Part shown: piece after piece, positions 28,584-36,127 of the stretch | Numbering within the stretch: the stretch's first letter is position 1 | Layout of the letters: every line of letters begins with the position of its first letter | Assembly: GCF_024734405.1 (NCBI RefSeq) | Contig: NZ_CP059556.1 | Coordinates: 3,410,001-3,474,000, forward strand | DNA length: 64,000 nt | Reading direction: 5' to 3' | Source of the DNA: Saccharopolyspora gregorii | Lineage (GTDB): Bacteria > Actinomycetota > Actinomycetes > Mycobacteriales > Pseudonocardiaceae | The notes under the pieces: model-generated | Databases searched by the model: none | Told to the model about the DNA's origin: nothing | What the model saw: the letters and a program-made list of their open reading frames with translations, nothing else | Translations under genes and position numbers: made by a program

Positions 28584-28988
28584 ATGAACGAGCAGAACCG
28601 ACACCGCAACACCATGTCCGGCACCAGCGGCCGAACGGTCCAGGTCGGAGCGGTCCACGGCGACCTGACCATCACCGACGGCCGGGCCCGCCGCAGGCTG
28701 GCCGTCTGTGCGCCGCTCGCCGCCGTCGCCCTGGTGCTCGGCACGTCCCCGGCGACCACGCCCGCACCCGCGCCACCGGCACCACCGCCGGTCGCGGAGT
28801 CCAGCGCCCCGCCACCGCCGTGGGAGGTGTCCTCGTCCGGGACCGGGCGCGGCGACACCGAGCTCTCGTCCCGCTCCGGCACGCCCGACGGACCGCACAG
28901 CGGGGCCGAGTGCGCCGGGACCGGCGCGGACACGCACTGCGAGGTCTCCTCCGGCGTCACCTTCACCCCGACGGCACCGGCCGGATGA
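28584..28988 (+). CDS. Small protein with HGDLTI motif, one hydrophobic segment, Pro-rich tail
   Basis: 134 aa. The N-terminus has NTMSGTSGRTVQVGAVHGDL, a motif common to many uncharacterised actinobacterial proteins (VQxGxVHGD). A basic RARRR precedes one hydrophobic segment (about 38-54), then a Pro/Ala-rich stretch and a tail with two cysteines (ECAGTGADTHCEVS). It is probably membrane-anchored with the tail outside. Function unknown. The ATG follows GGGGCTGGAG. Confidence 0.65.
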   Translation: MNEQNRHRNTMSGTSGRTVQVGAVHGDLTITDGRARRRLAVCAPLAAVALVLGTSPATTPAPAPPAPPPVAESSAPPPPWEVSSSGTGRGDTELSSRSGTPDGPHSGAECAGTGADTHCEVSSGVTFTPTAPAG

Positions 28989-29027
28989 GTCGAGCAGCGC
29001 ACGACCCGATCGGCGCACCGGGCCGAT

Positions 29028-29885
29028 TCACCCGTGGTGGCGCGAGGAATCCGGGATCGGGCGGGTGGCGGCGGGCGCGTTGAGGCTGCCGAGGAGCGCG
29101 AGGGCTTCGGCCGACGGGCTGCCCGGTTCGGCGCGGTAGACCATCAGCTGCTGGCCCGGCGCGCTGTGCACCGAGAACGTCTCGTAGCTCAACGTCATCT
29201 CCCCCACCTGCGGGTGGAAGAACCGCTTGGACTCGTTGGCCTTGCGGCGGACGTCGTGCCGCGCCCACAACCGGGCGAACTCGGCGCTGTGCAGGGACAA
29301 CTCGCCGACCAGCTCCACCAGCCGCGGATCCTCGCGGTCGAGACCGGCGGCCGCGTGCAGCCCGGCGACGGTGTTCTCCGCGACCCGCTCCCAGTCCAGG
29401 AAGAACCGGTGCGCGTCCGGATCGAGGAACAGCATCCGCACCAGATCACCGCTGTGGGGATGCCCGCCGTAGAGGGCGGCGCCGAGCTCGTTGTCGGCAA
29501 GGACAATGTAGTAGCGGTCCAGCACGACCGCCGGGGTGCCGGGCCAGGATTCCAGCAGCCGCAACAGGTTCGGGCTCACCCGCTCCGACCGCGCGGTCCG
29601 CCGGACGGTGCCGGGCCGGGTGAGGCGGTGCAGGTGCGTCGTGGCCTCCGCGTCCAGGTGCAGCACCGTCGCCAGCGCGTCGATCACCTGCGGCGAGGGG
29701 TTGCGCTCCCGGCCCTGCTCCAGCCGCACGTAGTAGTCCGAGCTGACCCCGGCCAGCGAGGCGAGCTCCTCGCGGCGCAGGCCCGCGACCCGCCGCCTGC
29801 CCACCGCGGGCAGGTTCCAGTCCTCGGGCCGCACCTGGGCGCGGCGGGCGCGGAGGAATTCGCCGAGCGGGTTGTCACCGTCCAT
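29028..29885 (-). CDS. XRE regulator with MmyB-like ligand domain
   Basis: 285 aa. The N-terminal helix-turn-helix is RREELASLAGVSSDYYVRLEQGRERNPSPQVIDALATVL (about 34-75), preceded by LGEFLRARRAQVRPED. The remainder is the MmyB-like PAS-type domain (NELGAALYGG, FFLDWERVAENTVAGLHAAAG, LWARHDVRRK, FFHPQVGEMTLSYETFSV). Regulators of this group commonly control a nearby short-chain dehydrogenase gene; none is adjacent here, so the target is unknown. Start at 29885. Confidence 0.9.
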   Translation of the reverse strand: MDGDNPLGEFLRARRAQVRPEDWNLPAVGRRRVAGLRREELASLAGVSSDYYVRLEQGRERNPSPQVIDALATVLHLDAEATTHLHRLTRPGTVRRTARSERVSPNLLRLLESWPGTPAVVLDRYYIVLADNELGAALYGGHPHSGDLVRMLFLDPDAHRFFLDWERVAENTVAGLHAAAGLDREDPRLVELVGELSLHSAEFARLWARHDVRRKANESKRFFHPQVGEMTLSYETFSVHSAPGQQLMVYRAEPGSPSAEALALLGSLNAPAATRPIPDSSRHHG

Positions 29886-29980
29886 GCCGTCCAGGCTAGG
29901 CGCGTCCGGCCGCCGGAGGGTGGCCGCGGAACTCCTAGACAGGGCGTACGAGCGGGCAGGAGAGGCGGCCGGGCACGGGA

Positions 29981-30020
29981 AAGGCGGGCCGTCCGCCCCA
30001 CCCGGCGAACGACCCGCCTT
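29981..30020 (-). terminator. Terminator after the MhqD-like gene
   Basis: Arms AAGGCGGG (29981-29988) and CCCGCCTT (30013-30020). Read on the minus strand the stem is followed by TTTCCC, giving a short T run. It lies 20-60 nt beyond the stop at 30041. Confidence 0.6.
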
Positions 30021-30040
30021 CCACCCTCCCCGACCCGATT

Positions 30041-30655
30041 TCAGGGGCGGGTGAGCCACTGCGCGGCGTCGCGCACGCCCGCCGCGGTGATCTGGTGCCC
30101 GCCAGGGTGCCAGGACGTCGTGATCTCCGCACCGCGAGCGGTCAGCGCCTCGACCAGCCCGTTCGCGGCGGCCAGCGGGGCCATCGGATCGGCCTGCCCG
30201 TTGCCGAGGAACACCCGGGTGCCGGTGAGGTCGTGCCGGGGCGCGTCCGGGACGGGCAGCATCGCGGCGAACAGCACCGCCTCGGTCAGCACCTCCGGGC
30301 GCAACAGGGCCACCGCGGCCGCGATGTTGGCGCCGTTGGAGAAGCCGACGGCGACGAGCCGCCTGCCGCGCCACCCGTAGGCGTCCACGGCCTCGGCGAG
30401 GAAGTCGGCGAGCTGGTGGGCGCGGGCCACGACGTCCTCGGTGTCGAACACGCCCTCCGCCAGCCGCCGGAACCAGCGGGCCGCGCCGCCCTCCGACACC
30501 GGCCCGGCGGGGGCGAGCACCGGAGACCGCGGGCTGAGCTGCTCGGCGAGCCCGCGCAGGTCACCGGGCGCGCCCCCGGTGCCGTGCAGCAGCACCAGCA
30601 CGGGCGCGTCCGCGTCGCCGCCGGCGTGCTCGTGCGGCAGGGACAGCGCGGTCAC
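30041..30655 (-). CDS. MhqD-like carboxylesterase/phospholipase
   Basis: 204 aa alpha/beta hydrolase of the MhqD/YodD group. Triad: Ser106 in GFSNGAN, Asp in GNGQADPMAP and His in HPGGHQIT; oxyanion LLHGTGG. In Bacillus MhqD acts with the ring-cleaving dioxygenase MhqO in quinone and electrophile resistance. Here its GTG start overlaps the stop of the dioxygenase gene (GTGA), the same pairing. Cytosolic. Substrate is inferred from context. Confidence 0.85.
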   Translation of the reverse strand: MTALSLPHEHAGGDADAPVLVLLHGTGGAPGDLRGLAEQLSPRSPVLAPAGPVSEGGAARWFRRLAEGVFDTEDVVARAHQLADFLAEAVDAYGWRGRRLVAVGFSNGANIAAAVALLRPEVLTEAVLFAAMLPVPDAPRHDLTGTRVFLGNGQADPMAPLAAANGLVEALTARGAEITTSWHPGGHQITAAGVRDAAQWLTRP

Positions 30656-31617
30656 CCCAGCACCTCCGGGTTGTTCTCGGCGGGCAGGTCCAGCTTCGGC
30701 AGCATGCGGTCGATGTCCTCGCGCTTCGGCTCCAGCCACGGCGGCAGCTTCAACGCGCGCCCCAGTTCCAGCAGGGGTTCGTCCGCGGTGAAGCCGGGTT
30801 CGTCGGTGGCGATCTCCAGCAGGGTGCCGCCGGGTTCGCGGAAGTAGAGGGAGCGGAAGTACTGCCGGTCCAGGATGGAGGTGACGTTCACCCCGTCGCC
30901 GACGAGCTCCTCCCGCCACGCGGCCTGCGTCGCCTCGTCCGGCGCCCGCCACGCCACGTGGTGCACCGCGCCCGCGGCGACCAGGCCCCGCGGGGCGTCC
31001 GGGGTGACCAGCACGTCGACGAAGGCGCCCGGCCCGCCGTCCCCGGCGGTGAACCGGAGGCGGTTCTGCTCCTGGGCGGCGAATTCGAGGCCGAGGCCGC
31101 GGAACATCTCGGCGGTCGCGTCCTCGTGGTCGACCGACAACGTCACCGAGTGCAGGCCGCGCACCCCGTGCTCGGCGGGCACGGTGCCGCCTTCCCACGG
31201 CGCGCGCGGATCGCCCTGCGGGTGCGCGACCAGGGACAGCGCCAGGCCGTCCGGGTCGCGGAAGGTCAGCGCCTCCTCGCCGTCGCGGCTGTGCACCCGG
31301 CTGGTCTCGACGCCCTGCTCGGCCAGGTGCCGCTGCCACCAGCCGATCGAGCCCTCCGGCACCGAGAACGACGTGGTGGTGGCCTGGCCGGTGCCGTGCC
31401 GCCCGCTGGGCGCGTCCTTCCACGGGAAGAACGTCAGCAGCGAACCGGGTTTGCCGGACTCGTCGCCGTAGTAGAGGTGGTAGGTGCCCGGGTCGTCGAA
31501 GTTGACCGTCGTCTTGACCAGGCGCAAGCCCAGCGTCCGCAGGTAGAAGTCCGCGTTGCGCTGCGGATCGCCCGCGATCGCCGTGACGTGGTGCAGCCCG
31601 CTCGTCGCGATGCTCAT
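30652..31617 (-). CDS. MhqO-like ring-cleaving dioxygenase (VOC family)
   Basis: 321 aa with two glyoxalase/VOC modules. The N-terminal module starts GLHHVTAIAGDPQRNADFYLRTLGLRLVKTTVNFDDP; the second has LHSVTLSVDHEDATAEMF and GAVHHVAWRAPDE, with metal ligands probably His9 or His10, the His in GAVHHVAW and Glu in GTLLEIATDEPGF. MhqO/LinE-type enzymes open hydroquinone-like rings. I chose the ATG at 31617 (GTGGAG upstream); a GTG 12 bp earlier is possible. It is part of the set with WrbA-like, MhqD-like and a divergent MarR. Confidence 0.87.
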   Translation of the reverse strand: MSIATSGLHHVTAIAGDPQRNADFYLRTLGLRLVKTTVNFDDPGTYHLYYGDESGKPGSLLTFFPWKDAPSGRHGTGQATTTSFSVPEGSIGWWQRHLAEQGVETSRVHSRDGEEALTFRDPDGLALSLVAHPQGDPRAPWEGGTVPAEHGVRGLHSVTLSVDHEDATAEMFRGLGLEFAAQEQNRLRFTAGDGGPGAFVDVLVTPDAPRGLVAAGAVHHVAWRAPDEATQAAWREELVGDGVNVTSILDRQYFRSLYFREPGGTLLEIATDEPGFTADEPLLELGRALKLPPWLEPKREDIDRMLPKLDLPAENNPEVLG

Positions 31618-31662
31618 CGAAATCTCCACTGCTGGAAGGGAACCCGCGCGGGTGCGCGGGTG

Positions 31663-31710
31663 TCCGGCGGTCCTCCCGCCGAAGGCCCCCCGACCGGGAG
31701 GACCGCCGGA
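31663..31710 (-). terminator. Strong hairpin between WrbA-like and MhqO-like genes
   Basis: Perfect 16-bp arms TCCGGCGGTCCTCCCG (31663-31678) and CGGGAGGACCGCCGGA (31695-31710), 16-nt loop. It stands in the gap 31618-31755 and may separate or attenuate transcription from the upstream quinone reductase gene. Confidence 0.65.
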
Positions 31711-31755
31711 GCTTCCGCCGCCCGCAGGGCCACCGAAGCGGTCGGGCGGAAGCGG

Positions 31756-32367
31756 TCAGGCGCCGTTCTTGAGGCGCCGGGCGACCTCGACGACGCGGCG
31801 GGCCTGCACCCCGGCGGCGGTGCGGGTCTCGTCGTCCACCGGCAGCTGGCCCTGGGCGTCGACGTGGCTGGTGCCGTACGGGTTGCCGTCGACGAACTTG
31901 GAGCCGTCGGTGTAGCCGGGGCTCACGATGATGCCGCCGAAGTGGTGGATCGTGTTGTACAGCGCCAGCAGCGTGGACTCCTGGCCGCCGTGCTTGGTGG
32001 CGCTGGAGGTGAAGCCGCTGTAGACCTTGTCGGCCAGCAGGCCCTGCTGCCACTCGCCGCCGAGGGTGTCGATGAACTGCTTGAGCTGGGCGGCGATGTT
32101 GCCGTAGCGGGTGGGCGAACCGAAGATCACCGCGTCGGCCCACACCACGTCCTCGGCCGCGACCTCCGGCACCGACCGGGTGGCCTCGACGTTGGCGCGC
32201 CACGCGGGGTTCGCGTCGATGGCGGCGTCGGGGGCCAGCTCGGGCGCCTTGCGCAGGCGCACCTCGGCGCCGGCCTGCTCCGCCTCGGCGACCAGTGCGT
32301 TCGCGATCTCGTTGATCGTGCCGGTCGACGAGTAGTAGATGACGCTGAGCTTGACGGGGTCGGCCAT
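31756..32367 (-). CDS. WrbA-type NAD(P)H:quinone oxidoreductase
   Basis: 203 aa flavodoxin-fold FMN enzyme. The FMN phosphate loop is YYSSTGTINEIA near the N-terminus; GSPTRYGNIAAQLKQFID and FTSSATKHGGQESTLLALYNT are WrbA-typical. It reduces quinones by two electrons, avoiding semiquinones. GAAGGAG precedes the ATG. It is divergent from the marR gene and leads the run toward MhqO-like and MhqD-like genes, so the group looks like a quinone-stress locus. Confidence 0.92.
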   Translation of the reverse strand: MADPVKLSVIYYSSTGTINEIANALVAEAEQAGAEVRLRKAPELAPDAAIDANPAWRANVEATRSVPEVAAEDVVWADAVIFGSPTRYGNIAAQLKQFIDTLGGEWQQGLLADKVYSGFTSSATKHGGQESTLLALYNTIHHFGGIIVSPGYTDGSKFVDGNPYGTSHVDAQGQLPVDDETRTAAGVQARRVVEVARRLKNGA

Positions 32368-32542
32368 GAACAACTCCTTCGCGGGGCCGGGCGTCGAACC
32401 CGGCCGGGGTTCTCGTTCGGGAGCTCCGCGGCTCCTCGGGGACGACGCTATCGAGATTTCCTCTTCCGCGCAAGATACTTTCCGGCGAAGCATCGGGGCG
32501 GTAGACTCGCTCCGGCGAACGGACCACCCGAGGGGAGAACAG

Positions 32543-33064
32543 GTGAGCGGCGGCAGCGCCACGAACGCGGTGCGGACGACGGAGAACGGAGGTGCGCGGG
32601 CCGACCCCGGCACCGACGACGACGAGATCGTCACCTGGTGGGGCCTGGTGATCGAGGGCTACCACCTCACCCAGGAACGCCTGATGAGCGAGATCGCCGA
32701 CCGCTTCGGCCTCGCCCCCGGGTCCTTCGACATCCTGCTTCGCCTGGTGCGCTCCCCCGAGCACAAGATGCCGATGACCCGACTCGCCCGGGAAGCCGCG
32801 CTCAGCAGCGGTGGCTTCACCAAGGTCGCCGACCGGCTCGCCGCCGCCGACCTGATCGTGCGCGAACCCTGCGACACCGACCGCCGCGTCACCTACGCGG
32901 TGCTCACCGAGCACGGCCTCGACATGGCCGAACGCGCCCGCGAAGCCTGCGCCGAGATCCTGCGCCGCCGCGTCCTCGCCCCGCTCGGGCTGGACCGGTC
33001 CGAGGCGCTCGCCGAAGCGATGCGCACGCTGCGCGCCGCCAACGGCGAGGACGGGATCTACTAG
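32543..33064 (+). CDS. MarR-family regulator (likely quinone-responsive)
   Basis: 173 aa winged-helix protein. HTH region: LAPGSFDILLRLVRSPEHKMPMTRLAREAALSSGGFTKVADRLAAADLIVREPCDTDRRVTYAVLTEHG, the standard MarR recognition helix, wing and DxR motif. I chose the GTG at 32543 with GAGGGGAG upstream. Its divergence from the wrbA-like gene and nearness to mhqO/mhqD-like genes suggests an MhqR-like repressor role; no clear operator dyad was seen in the 175-bp spacer. Its TAG stop shares CTAG with the stop of the convergent next gene. Confidence 0.88.
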   Translation: MSGGSATNAVRTTENGGARADPGTDDDEIVTWWGLVIEGYHLTQERLMSEIADRFGLAPGSFDILLRLVRSPEHKMPMTRLAREAALSSGGFTKVADRLAAADLIVREPCDTDRRVTYAVLTEHGLDMAERAREACAEILRRRVLAPLGLDRSEALAEAMRTLRAANGEDGIY

Positions 33065-33579
33065 CCGCGCAACGGCAACCGGGCCCGCAGCGACCAGGCG
33101 CCGTCGAATTCCACCAGCCACGCCTCGTCCAGCAGCGCGGGCGGCGGAAGAGCACCCGCCACGTGCTCGGCGATCTCCCGCGCCCGCTGCGGGGTCACGT
33201 CGAGCGCGATCGTGACGTGCGGATCAGGTTCGCCGTACCTGCCGTCGTAGGGGCGCAGGTCCCACCGCGCGGCGAGCTCCGCGGTCAGCTCGCGCAGCGG
33301 ACCGTCCGGTTCGGGCCGCAACGGCACGAATCCCGCGTCGAGGTGGCGCTGCGCCACGTCCGCGGTGAACTCCACCCGCACCGGTGCGCGGCGCGCGACG
33401 AGCTCGGCCAGTTCGGCCAGCACCGCCTCGTCCACCTCCGGCAGGAACGGGTGCAGCACCGTGAGGTGCGCGGGCAACCCCGGCCGCACCGCGCCCGGGA
33501 ACCGCTCGCCGACCGCGCGCAGCAGCGGATCCGCGACGGGAACGGGGAACAGGACGGCGGTGGCGCGGGCGGAAGGCAT
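33061..33579 (-). CDS. 2H phosphoesterase / 2'-5' RNA ligase-like protein
   Basis: 172 aa with the two HxT motifs of the 2H superfamily: His38-x-Thr40 in AHLTVLHPF and His121-x-Thr123 in PHVTIALD. Members cut or join 2',5' or cyclic phosphodiesters of RNA or nucleotides; the substrate here is unknown. The stop codon overlaps the convergent marR stop within CTAG (33061-33064). Start at ATG 33579. Confidence 0.85.
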   Translation of the reverse strand: MPSARATAVLFPVPVADPLLRAVGERFPGAVRPGLPAHLTVLHPFLPEVDEAVLAELAELVARRAPVRVEFTADVAQRHLDAGFVPLRPEPDGPLRELTAELAARWDLRPYDGRYGEPDPHVTIALDVTPQRAREIAEHVAGALPPPALLDEAWLVEFDGAWSLRARLPLRG

Positions 33580-33755
33580 GGGTCCCTTATACCGCCCCGA
33601 GATCACCCAGTCCCGCGCACCGCCGGTCCCGCCGGGGATCGAGCACCCACCGCCCGGACGATGATCGACTCGTCCGCGGTTGGCTAGGCTGGGTGGCCGA
33701 TCGGGCCCCGGCGCACGGCGGTCCGGAAGCACCCGGACGGCGAACAGGGGCGTGC

Positions 33756-34514
33756 ATGGTGGTCAGGAAGCGGGATCCGGCGCGGACGCTGGCGCTGCTG
33801 TGGCGAGCGCCGGAGCACCGCTCCCGCAAACCCGGGCTCGGCGCCGACGAGATCGTGCGGGCCGGCATCGAGCTCGCCGATGCCGAAGGCCTCGCCGCGC
33901 TGTCGATGCGCGGCGTCGCCGAACGGCTCGGCGCGGGCACCATGTCGCTCTACACCTACGTGCCGAGCAAGGAAGACCTCATCGACGTCATGCTCGACAC
34001 CGTCTACGGCGAGACCGAGCCGCCCGGCCCCGAGCTCACCGGCTGGCGCGCGAAGCTGGAGCACGTGGCGCGGCAGAACTGGAAACTGCACCGCAAGCAC
34101 CCGTGGACGCTGGAGATCGGCACCGCCCGTCCCGTGCTCGGCCCGCAGGAGACCGCGAAGTACGAGCGCGAACTGCGCACCGTCGACGGCATCGGGCTCA
34201 CCGAGGTCGAGATGGATTCGGTGCTGAGCCTCGTGCTCGGGCACGCGCGCACCGCCGCCCGCGGGGCCGCGGAAGCCGCCGACGCCGAACGGCGCACCGG
34301 CCTCACCGACGAGCAGTGGTGGCAGGCGCACGCCCCGCTGCTGGACCGGCTGATCGACCCGGAGCACTTCCCCACCGCGGCGAAGGTGGGCACCGCGGCG
34401 GGCTCGGCGCACGGCGCGGCGACGAACGCGGCGCACCGCTTCGAGTTCGGACTGGCCCGCGTGCTGGACGGCGTGGAAGTGCTCATCCGCTCCCGCGAGC
34501 GGTCCGGGAGCTGA
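33756..34514 (+). CDS. TetR-family regulator with TetR_C_1-type domain
   Basis: 252 aa. DNA-binding domain at about 30-75: GLGADEIVRAGIELADAEGLAALSMRGVAERLGAGTMSLYTYVPSKEDLIDVML. The C-terminal part (ARTAARGAAEAADAERRTGLTDEQWWQAHAPLLDRLIDPEHFPTA) is typical of the TetR-like ligand domain found in multidrug and polyketide-linked regulators. No adjacent target is obvious: the downstream nitroreductase gene is convergent. Start at ATG 33756; CAGGGGCG upstream. Confidence 0.87.
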   Translation: MVVRKRDPARTLALLWRAPEHRSRKPGLGADEIVRAGIELADAEGLAALSMRGVAERLGAGTMSLYTYVPSKEDLIDVMLDTVYGETEPPGPELTGWRAKLEHVARQNWKLHRKHPWTLEIGTARPVLGPQETAKYERELRTVDGIGLTEVEMDSVLSLVLGHARTAARGAAEAADAERRTGLTDEQWWQAHAPLLDRLIDPEHFPTAAKVGTAAGSAHGAATNAAHRFEFGLARVLDGVEVLIRSRERSGS

Positions 34515-34556
34515 CGAGACGCCCGCTCACGCCGTTGTGGGCGGGACGTCCCACCG

Positions 34557-34617
34557 GGAGGGAACCACATCGCCGCCCTCCGGTCCACGGTTCGCGATCA
34601 CCGCAGGGGTTCCCTCC
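34557..34617. terminator. Inverted repeat between convergent TetR and nitroreductase genes
   Basis: Arms GGAGGGAACC (34557-34566) and GGTTCCCTCC (34608-34617) enclose 41 bp. A perfect 10-bp palindrome GGGACGTCCC precedes it (34543-34552). Likely a shared terminator region; no T-tract. Confidence 0.5.
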
Positions 34618-34628
34618 GCGAACCGGCC

Positions 34629-35645
34629 TCACGGCGCGACCGCGGGCCGCGGCGCGGTGAGCAGGGTGTCCTCCGGGGCGCGGCGCGGGGTGGCCGGCAC
34701 CGGGGTGCCGTAGCCGATCCGCAGCACCGCCTGCGGTTCCAGCGTTCCGCCGAGCAGCGCCCGCAGTTCCCCCCGGGTCTCCCGCACCTCGATCACCTGG
34801 GAGAGCATCGAGGCGGCCAGCCCGAGCGAGGTCGCGGTCAGCAGCAGCCGCTGCAACGCCTCCCCCGCCTCCAGGTCCGCCTGCCTGCCGCGGCCGTACG
34901 AGCACAGCACCAGCATCAGCGGGTCGTCCTCGAAGTCCTTGCCCGGCACCCGCGGCCGGTCCCGCCCACCGGAGTAGTCGCGCAGCACCCACTCGTCCTG
35001 CGGTTCCCGGGTCGGGCCCGCCGAGGCGGCCTGCACGCCTTCCGCCGCACCGTCCGGCAATCCCGTCCACGCCGCCATCTCCGCGCGGAACGCCTCGTCG
35101 CGCAGCTGCCGGTCGTGCGCCCGGCGCACCAGTCCGAGCAGCTCGGCGCGCTGCGGCCGGTCGACCACGTGCAGCCAGGAGTGCTCGGCGGACACCGAGC
35201 CGACCAGCGCGGTGCGGTGCGGCTTCGGCACCGGGGTGGCAAGGAACGGGCGCCGGTTGGTGCGGCGGGCGGTGATGGCGCGCAGCAGCGCGGACTGCTC
35301 GGCGCGCACCCGGACGGAACCGCCGCGCCGCACCTGGGCCAGCAGTTCCGGTTCCCGCTCGCTGGGCAGCAGGGTGACCAGCGGCCGAACCCCGACGTGC
35401 TCCAGCGCCAGCCGCAGGTCGTACAGCGCCGCCCCGCACCCCAGCCGCAGCTCCCGGTCCTCCGGGTCGGTGCCGGGCATCCGGCGGCTGAGGTCTGCGT
35501 GCAGCTCGATCACGTCCGCGGTCACCCGGAACAGCCACGGCTGCCGGTTGTGCAGCGACGGGGCCCGGCCGGCCAGCCGCACCACCTGCGCGACCTGCTC
35601 CGGTGCGAGCCCCAGCGCCGGCGGGAATGCGGGCACGCCGTCCAT
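34629..35645 (-). CDS. Acg-type nitroreductase-fold flavoprotein
   Basis: 338 aa, a fused-dimer nitroreductase of the Acg (Rv2032) family. Features: LAGRAPSLHNRQPWLFRV near the N-terminus, RMPGTDPEDRELRLGCGAALYDLRLAL, ITARRTNRRPF, and the second half GEALQRLLLTATSLGLAASMLSQ ending RIGYGTPVP. In mycobacteria Acg proteins belong to the DosR dormancy regulon and are thought to sequester FMN. I chose the ATG at 35645 with AGGAGGACGAGG upstream. A DosR-like half site lies 80 bp upstream. Confidence 0.88.
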   Translation of the reverse strand: MDGVPAFPPALGLAPEQVAQVVRLAGRAPSLHNRQPWLFRVTADVIELHADLSRRMPGTDPEDRELRLGCGAALYDLRLALEHVGVRPLVTLLPSEREPELLAQVRRGGSVRVRAEQSALLRAITARRTNRRPFLATPVPKPHRTALVGSVSAEHSWLHVVDRPQRAELLGLVRRAHDRQLRDEAFRAEMAAWTGLPDGAAEGVQAASAGPTREPQDEWVLRDYSGGRDRPRVPGKDFEDDPLMLVLCSYGRGRQADLEAGEALQRLLLTATSLGLAASMLSQVIEVRETRGELRALLGGTLEPQAVLRIGYGTPVPATPRRAPEDTLLTAPRPAVAP

Positions 35646-35724
35646 GACCTCGTCCTCCTGACCGCGGGAGCGGGAGCGATGCCCCGCGCGGTCCACGATG
35701 CAGGCCGGGCCGTCCCGCTGACAT

Positions 35725-35737
35725 GGGCCAAAGTCCC
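35725..35737 (-). promoter_or_regulatory. DosR/DevR-like box upstream of the Acg-type gene
   Basis: On the minus strand GGGACTTTGGCCC fits the left half and centre of the DosR consensus TTSGGGACTWWAGTCCCSAA (GGGACTTT followed by a degenerate GnCCC arm). It lies 80-92 bp upstream of the gene's ATG, and the gene family is a known DosR target. No dosRS genes are in the window. Confidence 0.6.
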
Positions 35738-35774
35738 GCATCGGGAGCAGCGCACCCGCCGCCGGAGCCCCGGC

Positions 35775-35960
35775 TCAGACCGGTTGCGGCAAGCGGCGGC
35801 CGGCGGGGCGGGTCGTGGCCTGGTAGCAGGGGCGGCACACCTCGCCGGTGGAGGTCATGGTGAGCTGCGGGGCGAGCAGCCGGAGGCCGTGCTCGGGGGT
35901 CTCCTGGCAGATGCCGTGGTGGCCGGCTTGGCGGCACAGGCAGGTGCACAACGCGTCCAT
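35775..35960 (-). CDS. Small Cys-rich protein, unknown
   Basis: 61 aa starting MDALCTCLCRQAGHHGICQETP, then a C-terminal VCRPCYQATT. Six cysteines and two adjacent histidines suggest a metal site. The TAGGAGGA ribosome site before the ATG at 35960 is one of the strongest in the window, so I regard the gene as real. Similar short CxCLC...GIC...VCxxCY proteins occur widely in streptomycetes. It follows the carboxylase alpha gene by 167 bp on the same strand. No function known. Confidence 0.78.
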   Translation of the reverse strand: MDALCTCLCRQAGHHGICQETPEHGLRLLAPQLTMTSTGEVCRPCYQATTRPAGRRLPQPV

Positions 35961-36127
35961 CGTTCCTCCTAGGAGTGTCGGCTCCCGGCGCACGCACCGC
36001 CGCGACCACATCGTCGTCCACAGTGGAATCGCCGTCGGATCTCCCGCGGGCGCGGGACCGGCGACCCCGGTGCGAAGGCGCACCACCGGGCTCCCCGCCG
36101 GGCTCGCACCACCCGGCGGGGACCCGA

